Part shown: one piece after another, positions 49,939-59,423 of the stretch
Layout of the letters: each line of letters opens with the position of its first letter
How positions within the stretch are numbered: position 1 is the first letter of the stretch
DNA from: Planctomycetota bacterium
GTDB taxonomy: Bacteria > Planctomycetota > UBA11346
Direction: 5' to 3'
DNA: 64,000 nucleotides
Assembly: GCA_016745075.1 (NCBI GenBank)
Contig: JADGDD010000002.1
Coordinates: 256,034-320,033, forward strand
Notes under the pieces: model-generated
What the model was told of the DNA's origin: nothing
The model's database searches: none
The model's input: the letters and a program-made list of their open reading frames with translations, nothing else
Program-made: the position numbers and the translations under genes

Positions 49939-52512
49939 ACACAAATAGATAGAAAACAGTTTAAAACAACATGGTCAGTAAAGGCTGCTGACCATGTTTC
50001 TTCGTATGTCATTACTATTGGCGGTTTAGCTACTATTGTGGCAGTTCTGCTGGTCAGTGTGTATTTATTTTATGTGGCGGCACCACTTATGGGCTCTGGT
50101 ACTATTACTGGAGAACAACAGGTACAAGCCCAGGTAACGACTGTTGTTGATAATAGTGTACGTTCGGATGAAAACTCCTTATTGATACGTTCTCTGAGCG
50201 AAGCTGGCGCCATTACTGTTCAACGGATTTCAGATGGCCAGTTGTTGATGCAATCACAGCCACCTATGGCACCAGAAGAAATAAGCACTTTGTGGAGCGA
50301 CCCACTCAGCGAACAATTTTTAATAGGTCTGAAAGATGGCCGTATCATAGCAGGACGTGCCATAGCTGAATACTCTATTTTTAGTATACGTCCACATGAT
50401 GCGCCAGAAATGGTAGATGGTGAGGTTATAGCATGGCATGATGGCCTCTTGGAGCGCAAAGATGCGGAACTCTATCGGTATCATCGCGTAACCGTTACCT
50501 ATGATGCGCCGCTTGGTACAGCAAATGGTAACGAAATTATTCGTCTTGATCGCATAGAGTCTAATGACGGTAGTGTTATGGCTGCCTGTCACGAAGATGG
50601 ATCTTTAGCTATATATGGCACGAATACATATGAAAATTTAATGACCGGTGAGATTGTTGTTGAACTAGAATCAACTGTTGGCAAGCCTGTTTCTATACAA
50701 ACACGTGGAATGCCCACTTATATGTATTTCCTTGGACAAGGTGAGCATATAGCCCTTATTTGGGAAGATGGGTTATGTGAACGTTATCAAACACGAAATG
50801 AAATTCGTCATATTGAATCATGCACGCTCATTCATGATGAAGTGGACCAAGCCAAAGCCGTTACAGCCTGTTCTTTATTGTTGGGCCGTGGATCGTTGTT
50901 GGTTGGAGATGACGAAGGGCGTGTTCGTGTGTATTTCCTTATTAGAGAAAAAGATGGTAGTACGGAAGATGGATGGAGCTTCCGGATGGGGCATAAGATT
51001 AACAGTGCATCTGCCAGTGAAGTTATCAATATTTGTAGTTCGGAACGTAGTCGTACTGCGGGTATTTTACAGGCAGACGGTACACTACGAACGATGCATA
51101 TTACTACAGAGAAGGAAATTAATCTGGTAACTGCGGATGTATCAGAATCAGCCGTTATTGGTATTGGTCCACGAGACGATGCTATTCTTTGTGCTGTTGA
51201 AAAAGGTATTCATGTTTGGACTGTTGATCCAGGCCATAGTGATATTTCGGTATCTGCGTTATTTTTGCCAGTCTGGTATGAATCATATCCAGAAGCAGAA
51301 ATGGTTTGGCAGTCATCTAGTGCCTCTGATGATGATGAGGCAAAACTTGGTTTGACTCCATTGATTGTCGGCACACTTAAAGCAACTTTATATTCTATGC
51401 TCTTTGCTGTACCAATTGCCCTAGCGGCAGCAATATATACCAGTGAATTCATGTCTCCACGAATTAAGGCTGTTATTAAACCAAGTATTGAATTAATGGC
51501 GAGTTTGCCAAGTGTGGTTTTAGGGTATTTTGGAGCAATTATTTTAGCGCCATATTTTGAGGCATATCTTATGGAAATATTGTGTTTAACATGTGCAGTT
51601 CCATTTACGTTTGCTGTGGGTGGTCTAATTTTTCAGTCTTTACCACAGCACTACGTTCGTTTATTGCAGAATTACCGCTTGTTTTTTGTTGCCGTTTGTT
51701 TTGCGATCGGCTGTGTTTGTGCGGTTGGCTTAGCGCCGATAGTGACCACATTCTTTTTTGCTGGCAATTTCAAACAATGGCTAGATGGCACTGTTGGCCA
51801 TGCCTTTGGTGGTTGGTGGGCTGTGTCTATTCCCGTGTGTTGTTTGACTTTGTATTTAATGAGCGAACGTTTTGTAACGCCTCGTGTTATTGCAATGGCT
51901 TGCTGTAATAGCCAAGCAAAGACCGCAGGCATGCGTTTTGTTCAAGCTTTTATTGTTATGATCGCAGGTACATGCGTGGCAGCTGCCATTGCTGGTCTTG
52001 CGGTTGCCTGTGGGTGGGATTTACGTGGCAGTCTCTTTGGTAGCTATGAGTCACGTAATGCTCTGATTGTTGGCTTGGTGATGGGTTTTGCGGTGATCCC
52101 AATTATTTATACAATTGCAGAAGATGCTCTCTGTACGGTGCCTAACAATTTGCGTGCAGCTTCGCTTGGTGCTGGTGCAACCCAATGGCAAACAGCAGTA
52201 CGTATCGTTATTCCAACAGCTATGAGCGGAATTTTTTCTGCGATCATGGTTGGTCTTGGTCGTGCCGTTGGAGAAACGATGATTGTTCTCATGGCAGCAG
52301 GTAATACTCCCGTTATGGATTTGAATCTCTTTAGTGGTTTTAGAACCTTGTCTGCTAATATTGCAGTAGAGATGCCAGAAGCAGTAAAAGATAGTACTCA
52401 TTATCGTGTGCTATTTTTAGCAGCATTCGTGTTATTTGTAATGACCTTTATTGTAAACACCGTCGCTGAATCTGTTCGGCAGCGTTTTCGTAAACGCGCA
52501 GTGAATATGTAG
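49936..52512 (+). CDS. pstC: phosphate ABC transporter permease PstC, long form
   Basis: The 858-residue protein has an N-terminal helix (about 24-50, ITIGGLATIVAVLLVSVYLF), an extracytoplasmic part of about 400 residues with beta-propeller-like repeats (for example NGNEIIRLDRIESNDGSVMA-type strands), and the permease core from about 470 (TPLIVGTLKATLYSMLFAVP) with the EAA loop SLGAGATQWQTAVRIVIPTA near 735. Ordinary PstC has about 300 residues; this long type is known in several phyla. The first 25 residues are encoded by the copy of the pstS-downstream hairpin. The ATG is weakly supported (TTGGA upstream). Confidence 0.88.
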   Translation: MTQIDRKQFKTTWSVKAADHVSSYVITIGGLATIVAVLLVSVYLFYVAAPLMGSGTITGEQQVQAQVTTVVDNSVRSDENSLLIRSLSEAGAITVQRISDGQLLMQSQPPMAPEEISTLWSDPLSEQFLIGLKDGRIIAGRAIAEYSIFSIRPHDAPEMVDGEVIAWHDGLLERKDAELYRYHRVTVTYDAPLGTANGNEIIRLDRIESNDGSVMAACHEDGSLAIYGTNTYENLMTGEIVVELESTVGKPVSIQTRGMPTYMYFLGQGEHIALIWEDGLCERYQTRNEIRHIESCTLIHDEVDQAKAVTACSLLLGRGSLLVGDDEGRVRVYFLIREKDGSTEDGWSFRMGHKINSASASEVINICSSERSRTAGILQADGTLRTMHITTEKEINLVTADVSESAVIGIGPRDDAILCAVEKGIHVWTVDPGHSDISVSALFLPVWYESYPEAEMVWQSSSASDDDEAKLGLTPLIVGTLKATLYSMLFAVPIALAAAIYTSEFMSPRIKAVIKPSIELMASLPSVVLGYFGAIILAPYFEAYLMEILCLTCAVPFTFAVGGLIFQSLPQHYVRLLQNYRLFFVAVCFAIGCVCAVGLAPIVTTFFFAGNFKQWLDGTVGHAFGGWWAVSIPVCCLTLYLMSERFVTPRVIAMACCNSQAKTAGMRFVQAFIVMIAGTCVAAAIAGLAVACGWDLRGSLFGSYESRNALIVGLVMGFAVIPIIYTIAEDALCTVPNNLRAASLGAGATQWQTAVRIVIPTAMSGIFSAIMVGLGRAVGETMIVLMAAGNTPVMDLNLFSGFRTLSANIAVEMPEAVKDSTHYRVLFLAAFVLFVMTFIVNTVAESVRQRFRKRAVNM

Positions 52513-52524
52513 GAACTGTCAGAT

Positions 52525-54261
52525 ATGTCAGATAATAGAACGGAACATGTGTTGAATAAAAAAGAACGATTCCATCTCTTGCCAGGCCTGCCGCTTATCG
52601 CACGAAATGAACCAATGTTGTGGCTTACTGGTGGAGCTTTAGTGCTGTCGCTTGCTCTCATTGTGTTACTCCTGTCTTATATTTTTTATCAAGGCGGTAC
52701 CAGCTTTTGGCCACAACCTGTAGAAGCATATGTTGTCCATGATGGTTCAACTATCATGGGTGAGCAAGCGCGTGAAGATACCATTGAGGTTGATGAAACC
52801 TACCGCTCACAATTGCCAGAAGCATTACGAGCAGGTGTTACGGATGGTGAAGAAGTAGAGCGTATGTTGATACGCACTGCAAATTTTGATGTTACCAATA
52901 CCCACTTCCATTGGGTTGATACGACCGAACTGGTATCTGTGTCTGTACCGCCAACAGCAACGGTTATTGAACGACTATCATGGGGACGTTTTATCGGAAC
53001 TCCAATAAGTTTGCAGATACAAGAAGAAGAGCCGATTACTGATCCTACGGCTATTATGGAAGGGGTTGATGAACATTTAGCCGGTATTCATGATGTGCTT
53101 GAACGGCGGATACATCTTGAAAAAGCAACGTTGGGTGAAATTCGTGCTCATGAAGAGTCTGCTCGTCTAGAGAGTGTTGAAGTTCGCTTAGAACATGGAG
53201 AAGAGAGTCAGCATTACGTAGAAGCTTTGGCTGCGTATCAGGTTATTAAAGAGCATTGTGTCGAAGAGAGTGCTTCTGTATTGGCTCAAATCGAAAACCT
53301 GAAAAAAGAAACGGCACCATATACCTTGCGCATGGCAACCGCATCGGGGCAAGAGGCAGATATTCCTTTAGAGGAAATTGTCCGTATTTATCAACCGAAT
53401 GCTCTCAGTTTCATGGATAAACTAGGTTTGTATGGTGCGCGTTGGATGGAATTTTTGTTTGATGATCCGCGAGAAGCCAATTCAGAGGGCGGTGTTTGGC
53501 CAGCCATTATTGGTACGGTTATGATGACGATGATTATGACCATCTTTGTTGTTCCGTTTGGAGTAATGGCATCGCTTTACTTGAGTGAATATGCAAAATC
53601 TGGTGGTCTGATGAGTATTATTCGTATTGCCATCAATAATCTTGCTGGGGTACCATCTATTGTTTTTGGTGTTTTTGGTTTGGGTTTTTTCTGTACGACT
53701 ATTGGTGGTGGGTTAGATAATTGGTTATTCCCAGCGGAAGTATCAGAAGGCCGTCCCGTACTTGGTAAGGGAACTATTTTGTGGGCATCGGCTACCTTAG
53801 CGCTGCTAACGGTTCCAGTGGTTATTGTAGCAACGGAAGAAGCCTTGCGTGCAGTACCAAATTCTATGCGTGAAGGCTCGTATGGGTGTGGTGCCAGTAA
53901 ATGGCAAACGATCTGGCGTATTGTTATGCCTCGGGCACTTCCAGGTATTATGACCGGAATGATTTTGGCGATGGCGCGTGGTGCAGGCGAAGTTGCACCG
54001 CTGATGCTTGTTGGTGCAGTGAAACTAGCGCCCGAATTGCCGATAGATATGCATGGTACGTTTATACATCCAGAACGTAGTTTCATGCACCTTGGTTTTC
54101 ATATTTACGATCTTGGATTGCAAAGCCAGAATTCTGAAGCAGCAAAACCGATGGTGTTTACAACAACCTTGTTACTCATTTCCATTGTTGTGTCATTGAA
54201 CCTTATCGCTATTTGGATGCGTAAACGTCTCGCCCGTCGTTTTGTTGGCGGAACCTTCTAA
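52525..54261 (+). CDS. pstA: phosphate ABC transporter permease PstA, long form
   Basis: The 578-residue protein has an N-terminal helix (GGALVLSLALIVLLLSYIFY), a periplasmic domain of about 260 residues with a helical hairpin (LEKATLGEIRAHEESARLES region), and a C-terminal permease core from about 325 (WPAIIGTVMMTMIMTIFVVP) with the EAA motif SYGCGASKWQTIWRIVMPRA. It pairs with the long PstC. AGGAACTG precedes the ATG after a 12-base gap from pstC. Confidence 0.9.
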   Translation: MSDNRTEHVLNKKERFHLLPGLPLIARNEPMLWLTGGALVLSLALIVLLLSYIFYQGGTSFWPQPVEAYVVHDGSTIMGEQAREDTIEVDETYRSQLPEALRAGVTDGEEVERMLIRTANFDVTNTHFHWVDTTELVSVSVPPTATVIERLSWGRFIGTPISLQIQEEEPITDPTAIMEGVDEHLAGIHDVLERRIHLEKATLGEIRAHEESARLESVEVRLEHGEESQHYVEALAAYQVIKEHCVEESASVLAQIENLKKETAPYTLRMATASGQEADIPLEEIVRIYQPNALSFMDKLGLYGARWMEFLFDDPREANSEGGVWPAIIGTVMMTMIMTIFVVPFGVMASLYLSEYAKSGGLMSIIRIAINNLAGVPSIVFGVFGLGFFCTTIGGGLDNWLFPAEVSEGRPVLGKGTILWASATLALLTVPVVIVATEEALRAVPNSMREGSYGCGASKWQTIWRIVMPRALPGIMTGMILAMARGAGEVAPLMLVGAVKLAPELPIDMHGTFIHPERSFMHLGFHIYDLGLQSQNSEAAKPMVFTTTLLLISIVVSLNLIAIWMRKRLARRFVGGTF

Positions 54262-54311
54262 TCTGTTGTTGTAACTGACACTCAACATTATTCTCAAACA
54301 GGATTTTCCTT

Positions 54312-55154
54312 ATGATTACTGATTCCGCCGTTAACAGACTAGCCGCTATTGCTGCCGGTGAAATGTGTACCCCAGCTGTACATGAAGAATGTCATTTTGA
54401 TGCTCCAATTGTAGATATAGAAAAATTTAATCTCTACTATGGCGCGAAGCGAGCTTTGTTTGATATTAGCATGTCTATCCCTAAGGGGCAGATAACGGCA
54501 TTGGTTGGTCCATCTGGCTGTGGTAAATCAACTTTGCTGCGTTCAGTTAATCGTTTGAATGACCTTATTGATATTGTCCGTATTGAAGGCGGAATGAAAC
54601 TTAATGGTGAGAATATTTATGATCCTGCGGTAGACGTTATTGAATTGCGTAAACGTATGGGAATGGTTTTTCAAAAATCGAACCCATTCCCAATGAGTAT
54701 TTTTGAAAATGTTGTGTACCCACTCCGCATCGTTGGTATTCGTGATAAAACAGTTTTGGAAGAAACTTGTGAGCGCAGCTTGCGTGGTGCAGCCCTGTGG
54801 GATGAAGTCAAAGATCGACTGCATGAAAATGCGTTGGGTATGTCTGGTGGTCAACAACAACGTTTGTGTATTGCTCGTGCGATTGCAGCCGATCCAGAAG
54901 TGTTATTGATGGATGAGCCCTGCTCAGCACTTGACCCAATTGCCACTGGTAAAATAGAAGAATTAATGGCCGAACTTAAAGGCCAATACACCATTTTAAT
55001 TGTTACTCATAACATGCAGCAAGCTGCACGTTCCAGTGATTACACAGCCTTCATGTATCTTGGTCAATTGATCGAGTACGGTCCAACTGCAACGATTTTT
55101 ACCAACCCACAGTTACAAGAAACTCAAGAGTACGTCACTGGCCGCTTTGGTTGA
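54312..55154 (+). CDS. pstB: phosphate ABC transporter ATP-binding protein PstB
   Basis: The 280-residue ATPase has Walker [21 protein letters not shown], the Q-loop [17 protein letters not shown], the signature [16 protein letters not shown], Walker [14 protein letters not shown] and the switch His in VTHNM. The family ending is EYVTGRFG. It completes the Pst transporter and is followed by a hairpin terminator. Confidence 0.95.
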   Translation: MITDSAVNRLAAIAAGEMCTPAVHEECHFDAPIVDIEKFNLYYGAKRALFDISMSIPKGQITALVGPSGCGKSTLLRSVNRLNDLIDIVRIEGGMKLNGENIYDPAVDVIELRKRMGMVFQKSNPFPMSIFENVVYPLRIVGIRDKTVLEETCERSLRGAALWDEVKDRLHENALGMSGGQQQRLCIARAIAADPEVLLMDEPCSALDPIATGKIEELMAELKGQYTILIVTHNMQQAARSSDYTAFMYLGQLIEYGPTATIFTNPQLQETQEYVTGRFG

Positions 55155-55161
55155 TAGAGAT

Positions 55162-55197
55162 ATTCAGAGATGGGACCGTTTTGTCTCATCTCTGAAT
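55162..55197. terminator. hairpin between pstB and nirD, likely bidirectional terminator
   Basis: Arms ATTCAGAGATGGGA and TCTCATCTCTGAAT pair over 14 positions including one wobble, with an 8-base loop. It lies 7 bases after the pstB stop and 33 bases after the nirD stop on the other strand. T-runs are short, so strength is uncertain. Confidence 0.65.
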
Positions 55198-55230
55198 TAG
55201 TTCAAGTTGATAGTTTTTTTGTTCCTTCTA

Positions 55231-55557
55231 TCAAGCAAGAGAAATAGAGACCGCATCTTTGCTAATGCGGGTCGCATAGGTAGTGAGGGTGATGCTCTCA
55301 TCATCTAAACAGTGTCCGCTGCGTAAATCAAAACGTTGCTTATGGAGTGGGCTGGCAACGGTTGGTGTTCCGCCGACACTGCCAATCAGACCACGAGATA
55401 AAACCGAAGAACGGCTAAACGGGTCGATATTATCTATAGCAAGTACTTCATCTGTGGCAGCCAGTCGAAAAAGAGCGATATGTTTATCATCGATTTGTGC
55501 ACATACCCCAGTGTCTGGTACGATATCATCAAGCGAGCAGATTTTTTTCCATTTCAT
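55231..55557 (-). CDS. nirD: nitrite reductase small subunit NirD
   Basis: The 108-residue protein has the Rieske-like fold of NirD without the cluster ligands: GVCAQIDDKHIALFRL, DNIDPFSRSSVLSRGL, GTPTVASPLHKQRFDLRSG and a short C-terminal tail. AAAAGGA lies about 8 bases before the ATG, and the gene is 12 bases after nirB. Confidence 0.93.
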   Translation of the reverse strand: MKWKKICSLDDIVPDTGVCAQIDDKHIALFRLAATDEVLAIDNIDPFSRSSVLSRGLIGSVGGTPTVASPLHKQRFDLRSGHCLDDESITLTTYATRISKDAVSISLA

Positions 55558-55569
55558 GGTAGAGTCCTT

Positions 55570-58101
55570 TTATGCAGAAGTGTTAGCCAGTTGTAATTCG
55601 CGTTCGTCTGCGGTTGCCGGTCGTATTTGCCCACGTTCTTCAACGAAGAGCACATTGTTATCGGATTCGTCTGAATTGACGAAATGACGGAAGCGTTTGA
55701 TTTTTTCTGGGTCGTTAATGGTTGCTTTCCATTCACACTCGTAGCTATCAATAACGTAAGACATCTCCTCTTCAAGTTGTGAGCAAATATTTAGGCTGTC
55801 ATGCATTACTACTTTACGTAAATATTCAAGACCGCCGTCTAGACTTTCCATCCAGACAGAAGTGCGTTGTAATTTATCTGCTGTTCGGATGTAGAACATA
55901 AAGAAACGGTCTATGTAACGAATTAGTGTGTCTTTGTCTAAGTCTTCCGCAAATAAGTCGGCATGCCGTGGTCGCATGCCGCCGTTACCGCAGACATACA
56001 TATTATAGCCGTTTTCGGTAGCGATTACACCAAGATCTTTGGATTGTGCTTCTGAACATTCACGGGTGCAACCAGAGACGGCCATTTTCAGTTTGTGTGG
56101 ACTGCGTAAACCTTTGTATCTGTTTTCTAGCTCTATGGCTAAACCAACGCTGTCTTGCTGGCCGTACCGACACCATGTTGAGCCAACACAACTCTTCACG
56201 GTTCGTAAAGATTTGCCGTAGGCGTGACCCGTTTCAAAACCAGCATCAATCAGCTCTTTCCAGATAGGAGGTAATTGATCAACTCGCGCCCCAAACATGT
56301 CTACACGTTGGCCGCCAGTAATTTTGGTATAAAGATTATATTTTTTGGCAATGGTACCAATAGTAATAAGACCATCAGGGGTAATTTCACCACCAGGAAC
56401 ACGAGGGACAACGCTATAGGTGCCATCTTTTTGCATATTACCAAGATAATAGTCATTAGTGTCTTGGAGCCCAGCTTTGTCTGTGTCTAGTAGATGTTCA
56501 TTCCAGCAAGATGCAAAAATAGATGCGGCGGTTGGTTTGCATATTTCACAGCCAAGGCCAGTGCCGTGTTTTTCAAGCAATTCACCAAAGGAGTGAATTT
56601 GTTCAGTACGGATGAGATGATAGAGCTCTTGGCGAGTGTAAGCAAAATGCTCACAAAGACTGGTGTCTACGGCAATGCCTTGTTTCTCGAGTTCGTTATC
56701 CAGTATTTTTTTTGTAAGTGTTGCGCAGCCTCCGCAACCAGTGGCAACTTTAGTACAGCTTTTTAATGATGGAAGATCAACAATGCCATCATTTTTTATT
56801 GCATCTACAATGTCTCCTTTCGTGACATTATGGCAACTGCAAATTGTTGCATCATCTGGCAGGGCATCTGGGCCAAGTGATTGTTCTTCACTGGTAGCAG
56901 GTAAGATAACGTCTTGTGGATTGCTTGGTAAGGGGATGCGGTTTTTCATCATCTGTAAGAGCATGTCATATGTACTGCAATCACCGATGAGCACTGCTCC
57001 CCACAAATATTTTAAATTTTTGCTGACGACAATGCGTGCGTAGCTTCCGTCAATCTCATTGTTAATGGCAAAGGTGCGTGCACCGCGTCGTGCTGCTTGT
57101 GCATCGCCAATAGAAGCTACGTCTACGCCAAGTAACTTTAACTTGGTACTCATATCAAAACCTTTGAAGAGCGTTTCTTCACAATGATCTAGGCGTTCAG
57201 CAACAATGCGAGCCATGTGATACCCGGGTGCAACTAAACCAAATATTTTCCCATTCCAGCAGGCGCATTCGCCAATTGCATAAATATGTGGATCTGAGGT
57301 GCGGCAATGTTTATCAATGGCAATGCCGCCACGCTCGCCTAGATCAAGGCCGCAGGATTTTGCTAATTCATCACGTGGTCGAATGCCAGCCGAAAATACA
57401 ATACAGTCGGTCTCCAGCTCTTCACCGTCAGCAAACACCATTTTATGAATGCGGTTTTTACCGTCAGTAATTTCTGATGTTGCTTTACTGGTATGGATGC
57501 CAACGCCCAATGATTCTATTTTATTACGTAAACATTCGCCTGCATGATCATTAATTTGTACAGCCATCAAGCGCGGTGCAAATTCAACAACATGGGTTTC
57601 CAAACCAAGGTTTTGTAAAGCATTTGCGGCTTCTAGGCCAAGGAGTCCGCCACCAACAACAGTACCTATTTTGCTGTTCTTAGCATGAGAAGTAATAGCT
57701 TCGAGATCTTCAATAGTACGGTAGACAAAACAGCCTTCACGGTCATTGCCGGAGATAGGGGGAACAAAAGGAACGGAACCTGTAGCTAAAATAAGCGTAT
57801 CATAAGGAATTATTTCTCCGTTATCACTGGTTACGGTTTGTGTTTCTCGGTTAATTGCGGTGACACGCTCTTTAATTCGTAGCTCAATACTATTTTCTTC
57901 ATAATAGCCCGGTGTAACCAGAGAGAGTTCATTGGCGGTGGTGCCATTAAAGTAGCTCGATAATTGTACACGGTCGTATGCAGAACGTGGCTCTTCACCG
58001 AAAACAATGATGTTGTTATCGATGTGTAAATTTTTAGAGACCAGTTCTTCAACAAAGCGGTGTCCGACCATACCATTTCCGATGATAATATATGTACTCA
58101 A
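55570..58101 (-). CDS. nirB: assimilatory nitrite reductase large subunit NirB
   Basis: NirB reduces nitrite to ammonium with NAD(P)H. From the TTG at 58101 (GGGAG 8 bases upstream) it has 843 residues, the family length; the open frame further upstream has no similarity. Order of domains: FAD-binding (YIIIGNGMVGHRFVEEL), NAD-binding (KIGTVVGGGLLGLEAANAL), a BFD-like [2Fe-2S] domain with CSCHN and CGGC, and a sulfite/nitrite reductase part with CVGSTWCRYG and SGCTRECSEAQ, which bind the [4Fe-4S]-siroheme centre. It is divergent from the nitrate reductase operon. Confidence 0.94.
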   Translation of the reverse strand: MSTYIIIGNGMVGHRFVEELVSKNLHIDNNIIVFGEEPRSAYDRVQLSSYFNGTTANELSLVTPGYYEENSIELRIKERVTAINRETQTVTSDNGEIIPYDTLILATGSVPFVPPISGNDREGCFVYRTIEDLEAITSHAKNSKIGTVVGGGLLGLEAANALQNLGLETHVVEFAPRLMAVQINDHAGECLRNKIESLGVGIHTSKATSEITDGKNRIHKMVFADGEELETDCIVFSAGIRPRDELAKSCGLDLGERGGIAIDKHCRTSDPHIYAIGECACWNGKIFGLVAPGYHMARIVAERLDHCEETLFKGFDMSTKLKLLGVDVASIGDAQAARRGARTFAINNEIDGSYARIVVSKNLKYLWGAVLIGDCSTYDMLLQMMKNRIPLPSNPQDVILPATSEEQSLGPDALPDDATICSCHNVTKGDIVDAIKNDGIVDLPSLKSCTKVATGCGGCATLTKKILDNELEKQGIAVDTSLCEHFAYTRQELYHLIRTEQIHSFGELLEKHGTGLGCEICKPTAASIFASCWNEHLLDTDKAGLQDTNDYYLGNMQKDGTYSVVPRVPGGEITPDGLITIGTIAKKYNLYTKITGGQRVDMFGARVDQLPPIWKELIDAGFETGHAYGKSLRTVKSCVGSTWCRYGQQDSVGLAIELENRYKGLRSPHKLKMAVSGCTRECSEAQSKDLGVIATENGYNMYVCGNGGMRPRHADLFAEDLDKDTLIRYIDRFFMFYIRTADKLQRTSVWMESLDGGLEYLRKVVMHDSLNICSQLEEEMSYVIDSYECEWKATINDPEKIKRFRHFVNSDESDNNVLFVEERGQIRPATADERELQLANTSA

Positions 58102-58313
58102 GTTTTGTCTCCCAATATAGATTGTGGTGTTGTATCTCCTTCGTACCTTTGCGCATGACGAGCCAAATACTGTTTTTAGCAAATATAGCGCGTTGATTTA
58201 TTATAAGTACTGTCTCATAAATAAGATACGTTTCATTTTTTCGCAAGAATCTTAATTGTTCATATTATAATAAATTGATTAATAAATGACTAACAAGGCA
58301 TGCCATTATGAAT

Positions 58314-58338
58314 TGTTTGATTTAAAATAGATCAAACA
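58314..58338. promoter_or_regulatory. inverted repeat between nirB and the nitrate reductase operon
   Basis: TGTTTGAT and ATCAAACA form a perfect 8-base inverted repeat around a 9-base spacer. It lies in the 321-base divergent region (58102-58422), 213 bases before nirB and 85 before the plus-strand gene. No gene is seen in that region. The arms are more widely spaced than FNR/CRP sites, so a LysR- or other dimeric regulator of nitrogen genes is more likely. Confidence 0.5.
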
Positions 58339-58422
58339 TATGGCATATTCTCATGGAACATAATGTGCTCTATCCCAATTACTTGCCACCTGTGAGATGG
58401 CCGTTGTGAAGAAGGGAAGAAG

Positions 58423-59421
58423 TTGGTGGTTGTAGGAATAACATTTTTTGGAAGTGCTTTAGTACTCGCGCTGGGTTGGCTGTTGGGAGAATATGACCCA
58501 GCGTTAACCGCGTATGGCCTGTCTGTTGTGTGGGCAGCTGCATCTATTGCTCAGCGATTCCATCTGTGGCTACAGCGGCCAGCTACTGGTCAGATATTTC
58601 GTCAGGCCGGAAGAGTTGTACGAGGAAGAACGTTTTGGACGGCCTTATTACCAATCGTTGGAAAGCGTTGTTTTGATTATTTTGCCTGCAACGCCTTTGT
58701 CTGGAAGCGATCCAAGCAACGTTGGGCAGCACATTGGCCGATTATGCTTGGTTGTGTTATGGCGGCTAGCATTGCTTTTCCCTTAGTATTTGGGTGGGTG
58801 TGGTTTGAGAGTGATCCGTTGGATTTACATATCTATATTGTCCATGTCTTTGGTTTACCTGTTCAGCGTATGGCGATAGATTCATTTACTGCTTTCATGT
58901 TGTTTCATGGTCTTGTTTGGGCCAGTTTCCCAGTACTTATCGGAGTGATTTTTGCTGCTTATCGTCGATCGTTGAATCGGGGCGACCATGCTGTGCAAAC
59001 TCTTTTGCATGATTTTGTTCCACTTGGATTATTGGCACTTATTAGTTTAACAGGTTTGTATTTGAGTATCAGTTATAGTTTTTTAGATGGCTGGGGGCAC
59101 AAAACCATGGCCCTCATTCATGCCTTTGTTGTTATCGTTACTATTCTTTGGTTACCACACGGAAAGCTTTGGCATATTATTCAACGCAGTCTAAAAGCAG
59201 CATTCATTATTTATGACACAGAAGCACAGCAAACAGCCCTGCAACAATGTGAATCTTGTGATAAGCCATATGCTACGCAGCAACAAATAGCAGATTTAAA
59301 AACAGTTGAAGCACAACTCGGTTTTACTTACACACTGAATAATAGTCACTATCAACATATTTGTCCACAATGCCGCCGATCACTTGTTGTCTGTGCACAA
59401 AATAAACGATGGGGGAGATAA
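58423..59421 (+). CDS. integral membrane protein with zinc-ribbon-like tail, candidate membrane subunit of the nitrate reductase
   Basis: The 332-residue protein has about six or seven hydrophobic helices, several with His ([41 protein letters not shown]), as in NarI-like b-type cytochromes. The C-terminal 60 residues carry CESCDKPYA and CPQCRR, a ribbon that could bind Zn or Fe. The start is TTG at 58423 or GTG at 58426, after GAAGGGAAG; no usable ATG exists. It is 2 bases from the nitrate reductase gene, so I infer that it feeds quinol electrons to it. The exact family is not known to me. Confidence 0.62.
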   Translation: MVVVGITFFGSALVLALGWLLGEYDPALTAYGLSVVWAAASIAQRFHLWLQRPATGQIFRQAGRVVRGRTFWTALLPIVGKRCFDYFACNAFVWKRSKQRWAAHWPIMLGCVMAASIAFPLVFGWVWFESDPLDLHIYIVHVFGLPVQRMAIDSFTAFMLFHGLVWASFPVLIGVIFAAYRRSLNRGDHAVQTLLHDFVPLGLLALISLTGLYLSISYSFLDGWGHKTMALIHAFVVIVTILWLPHGKLWHIIQRSLKAAFIIYDTEAQQTALQQCESCDKPYATQQQIADLKTVEAQLGFTYTLNNSHYQHICPQCRRSLVVCAQNKRWGR

Positions 59422-59423
59422 CC

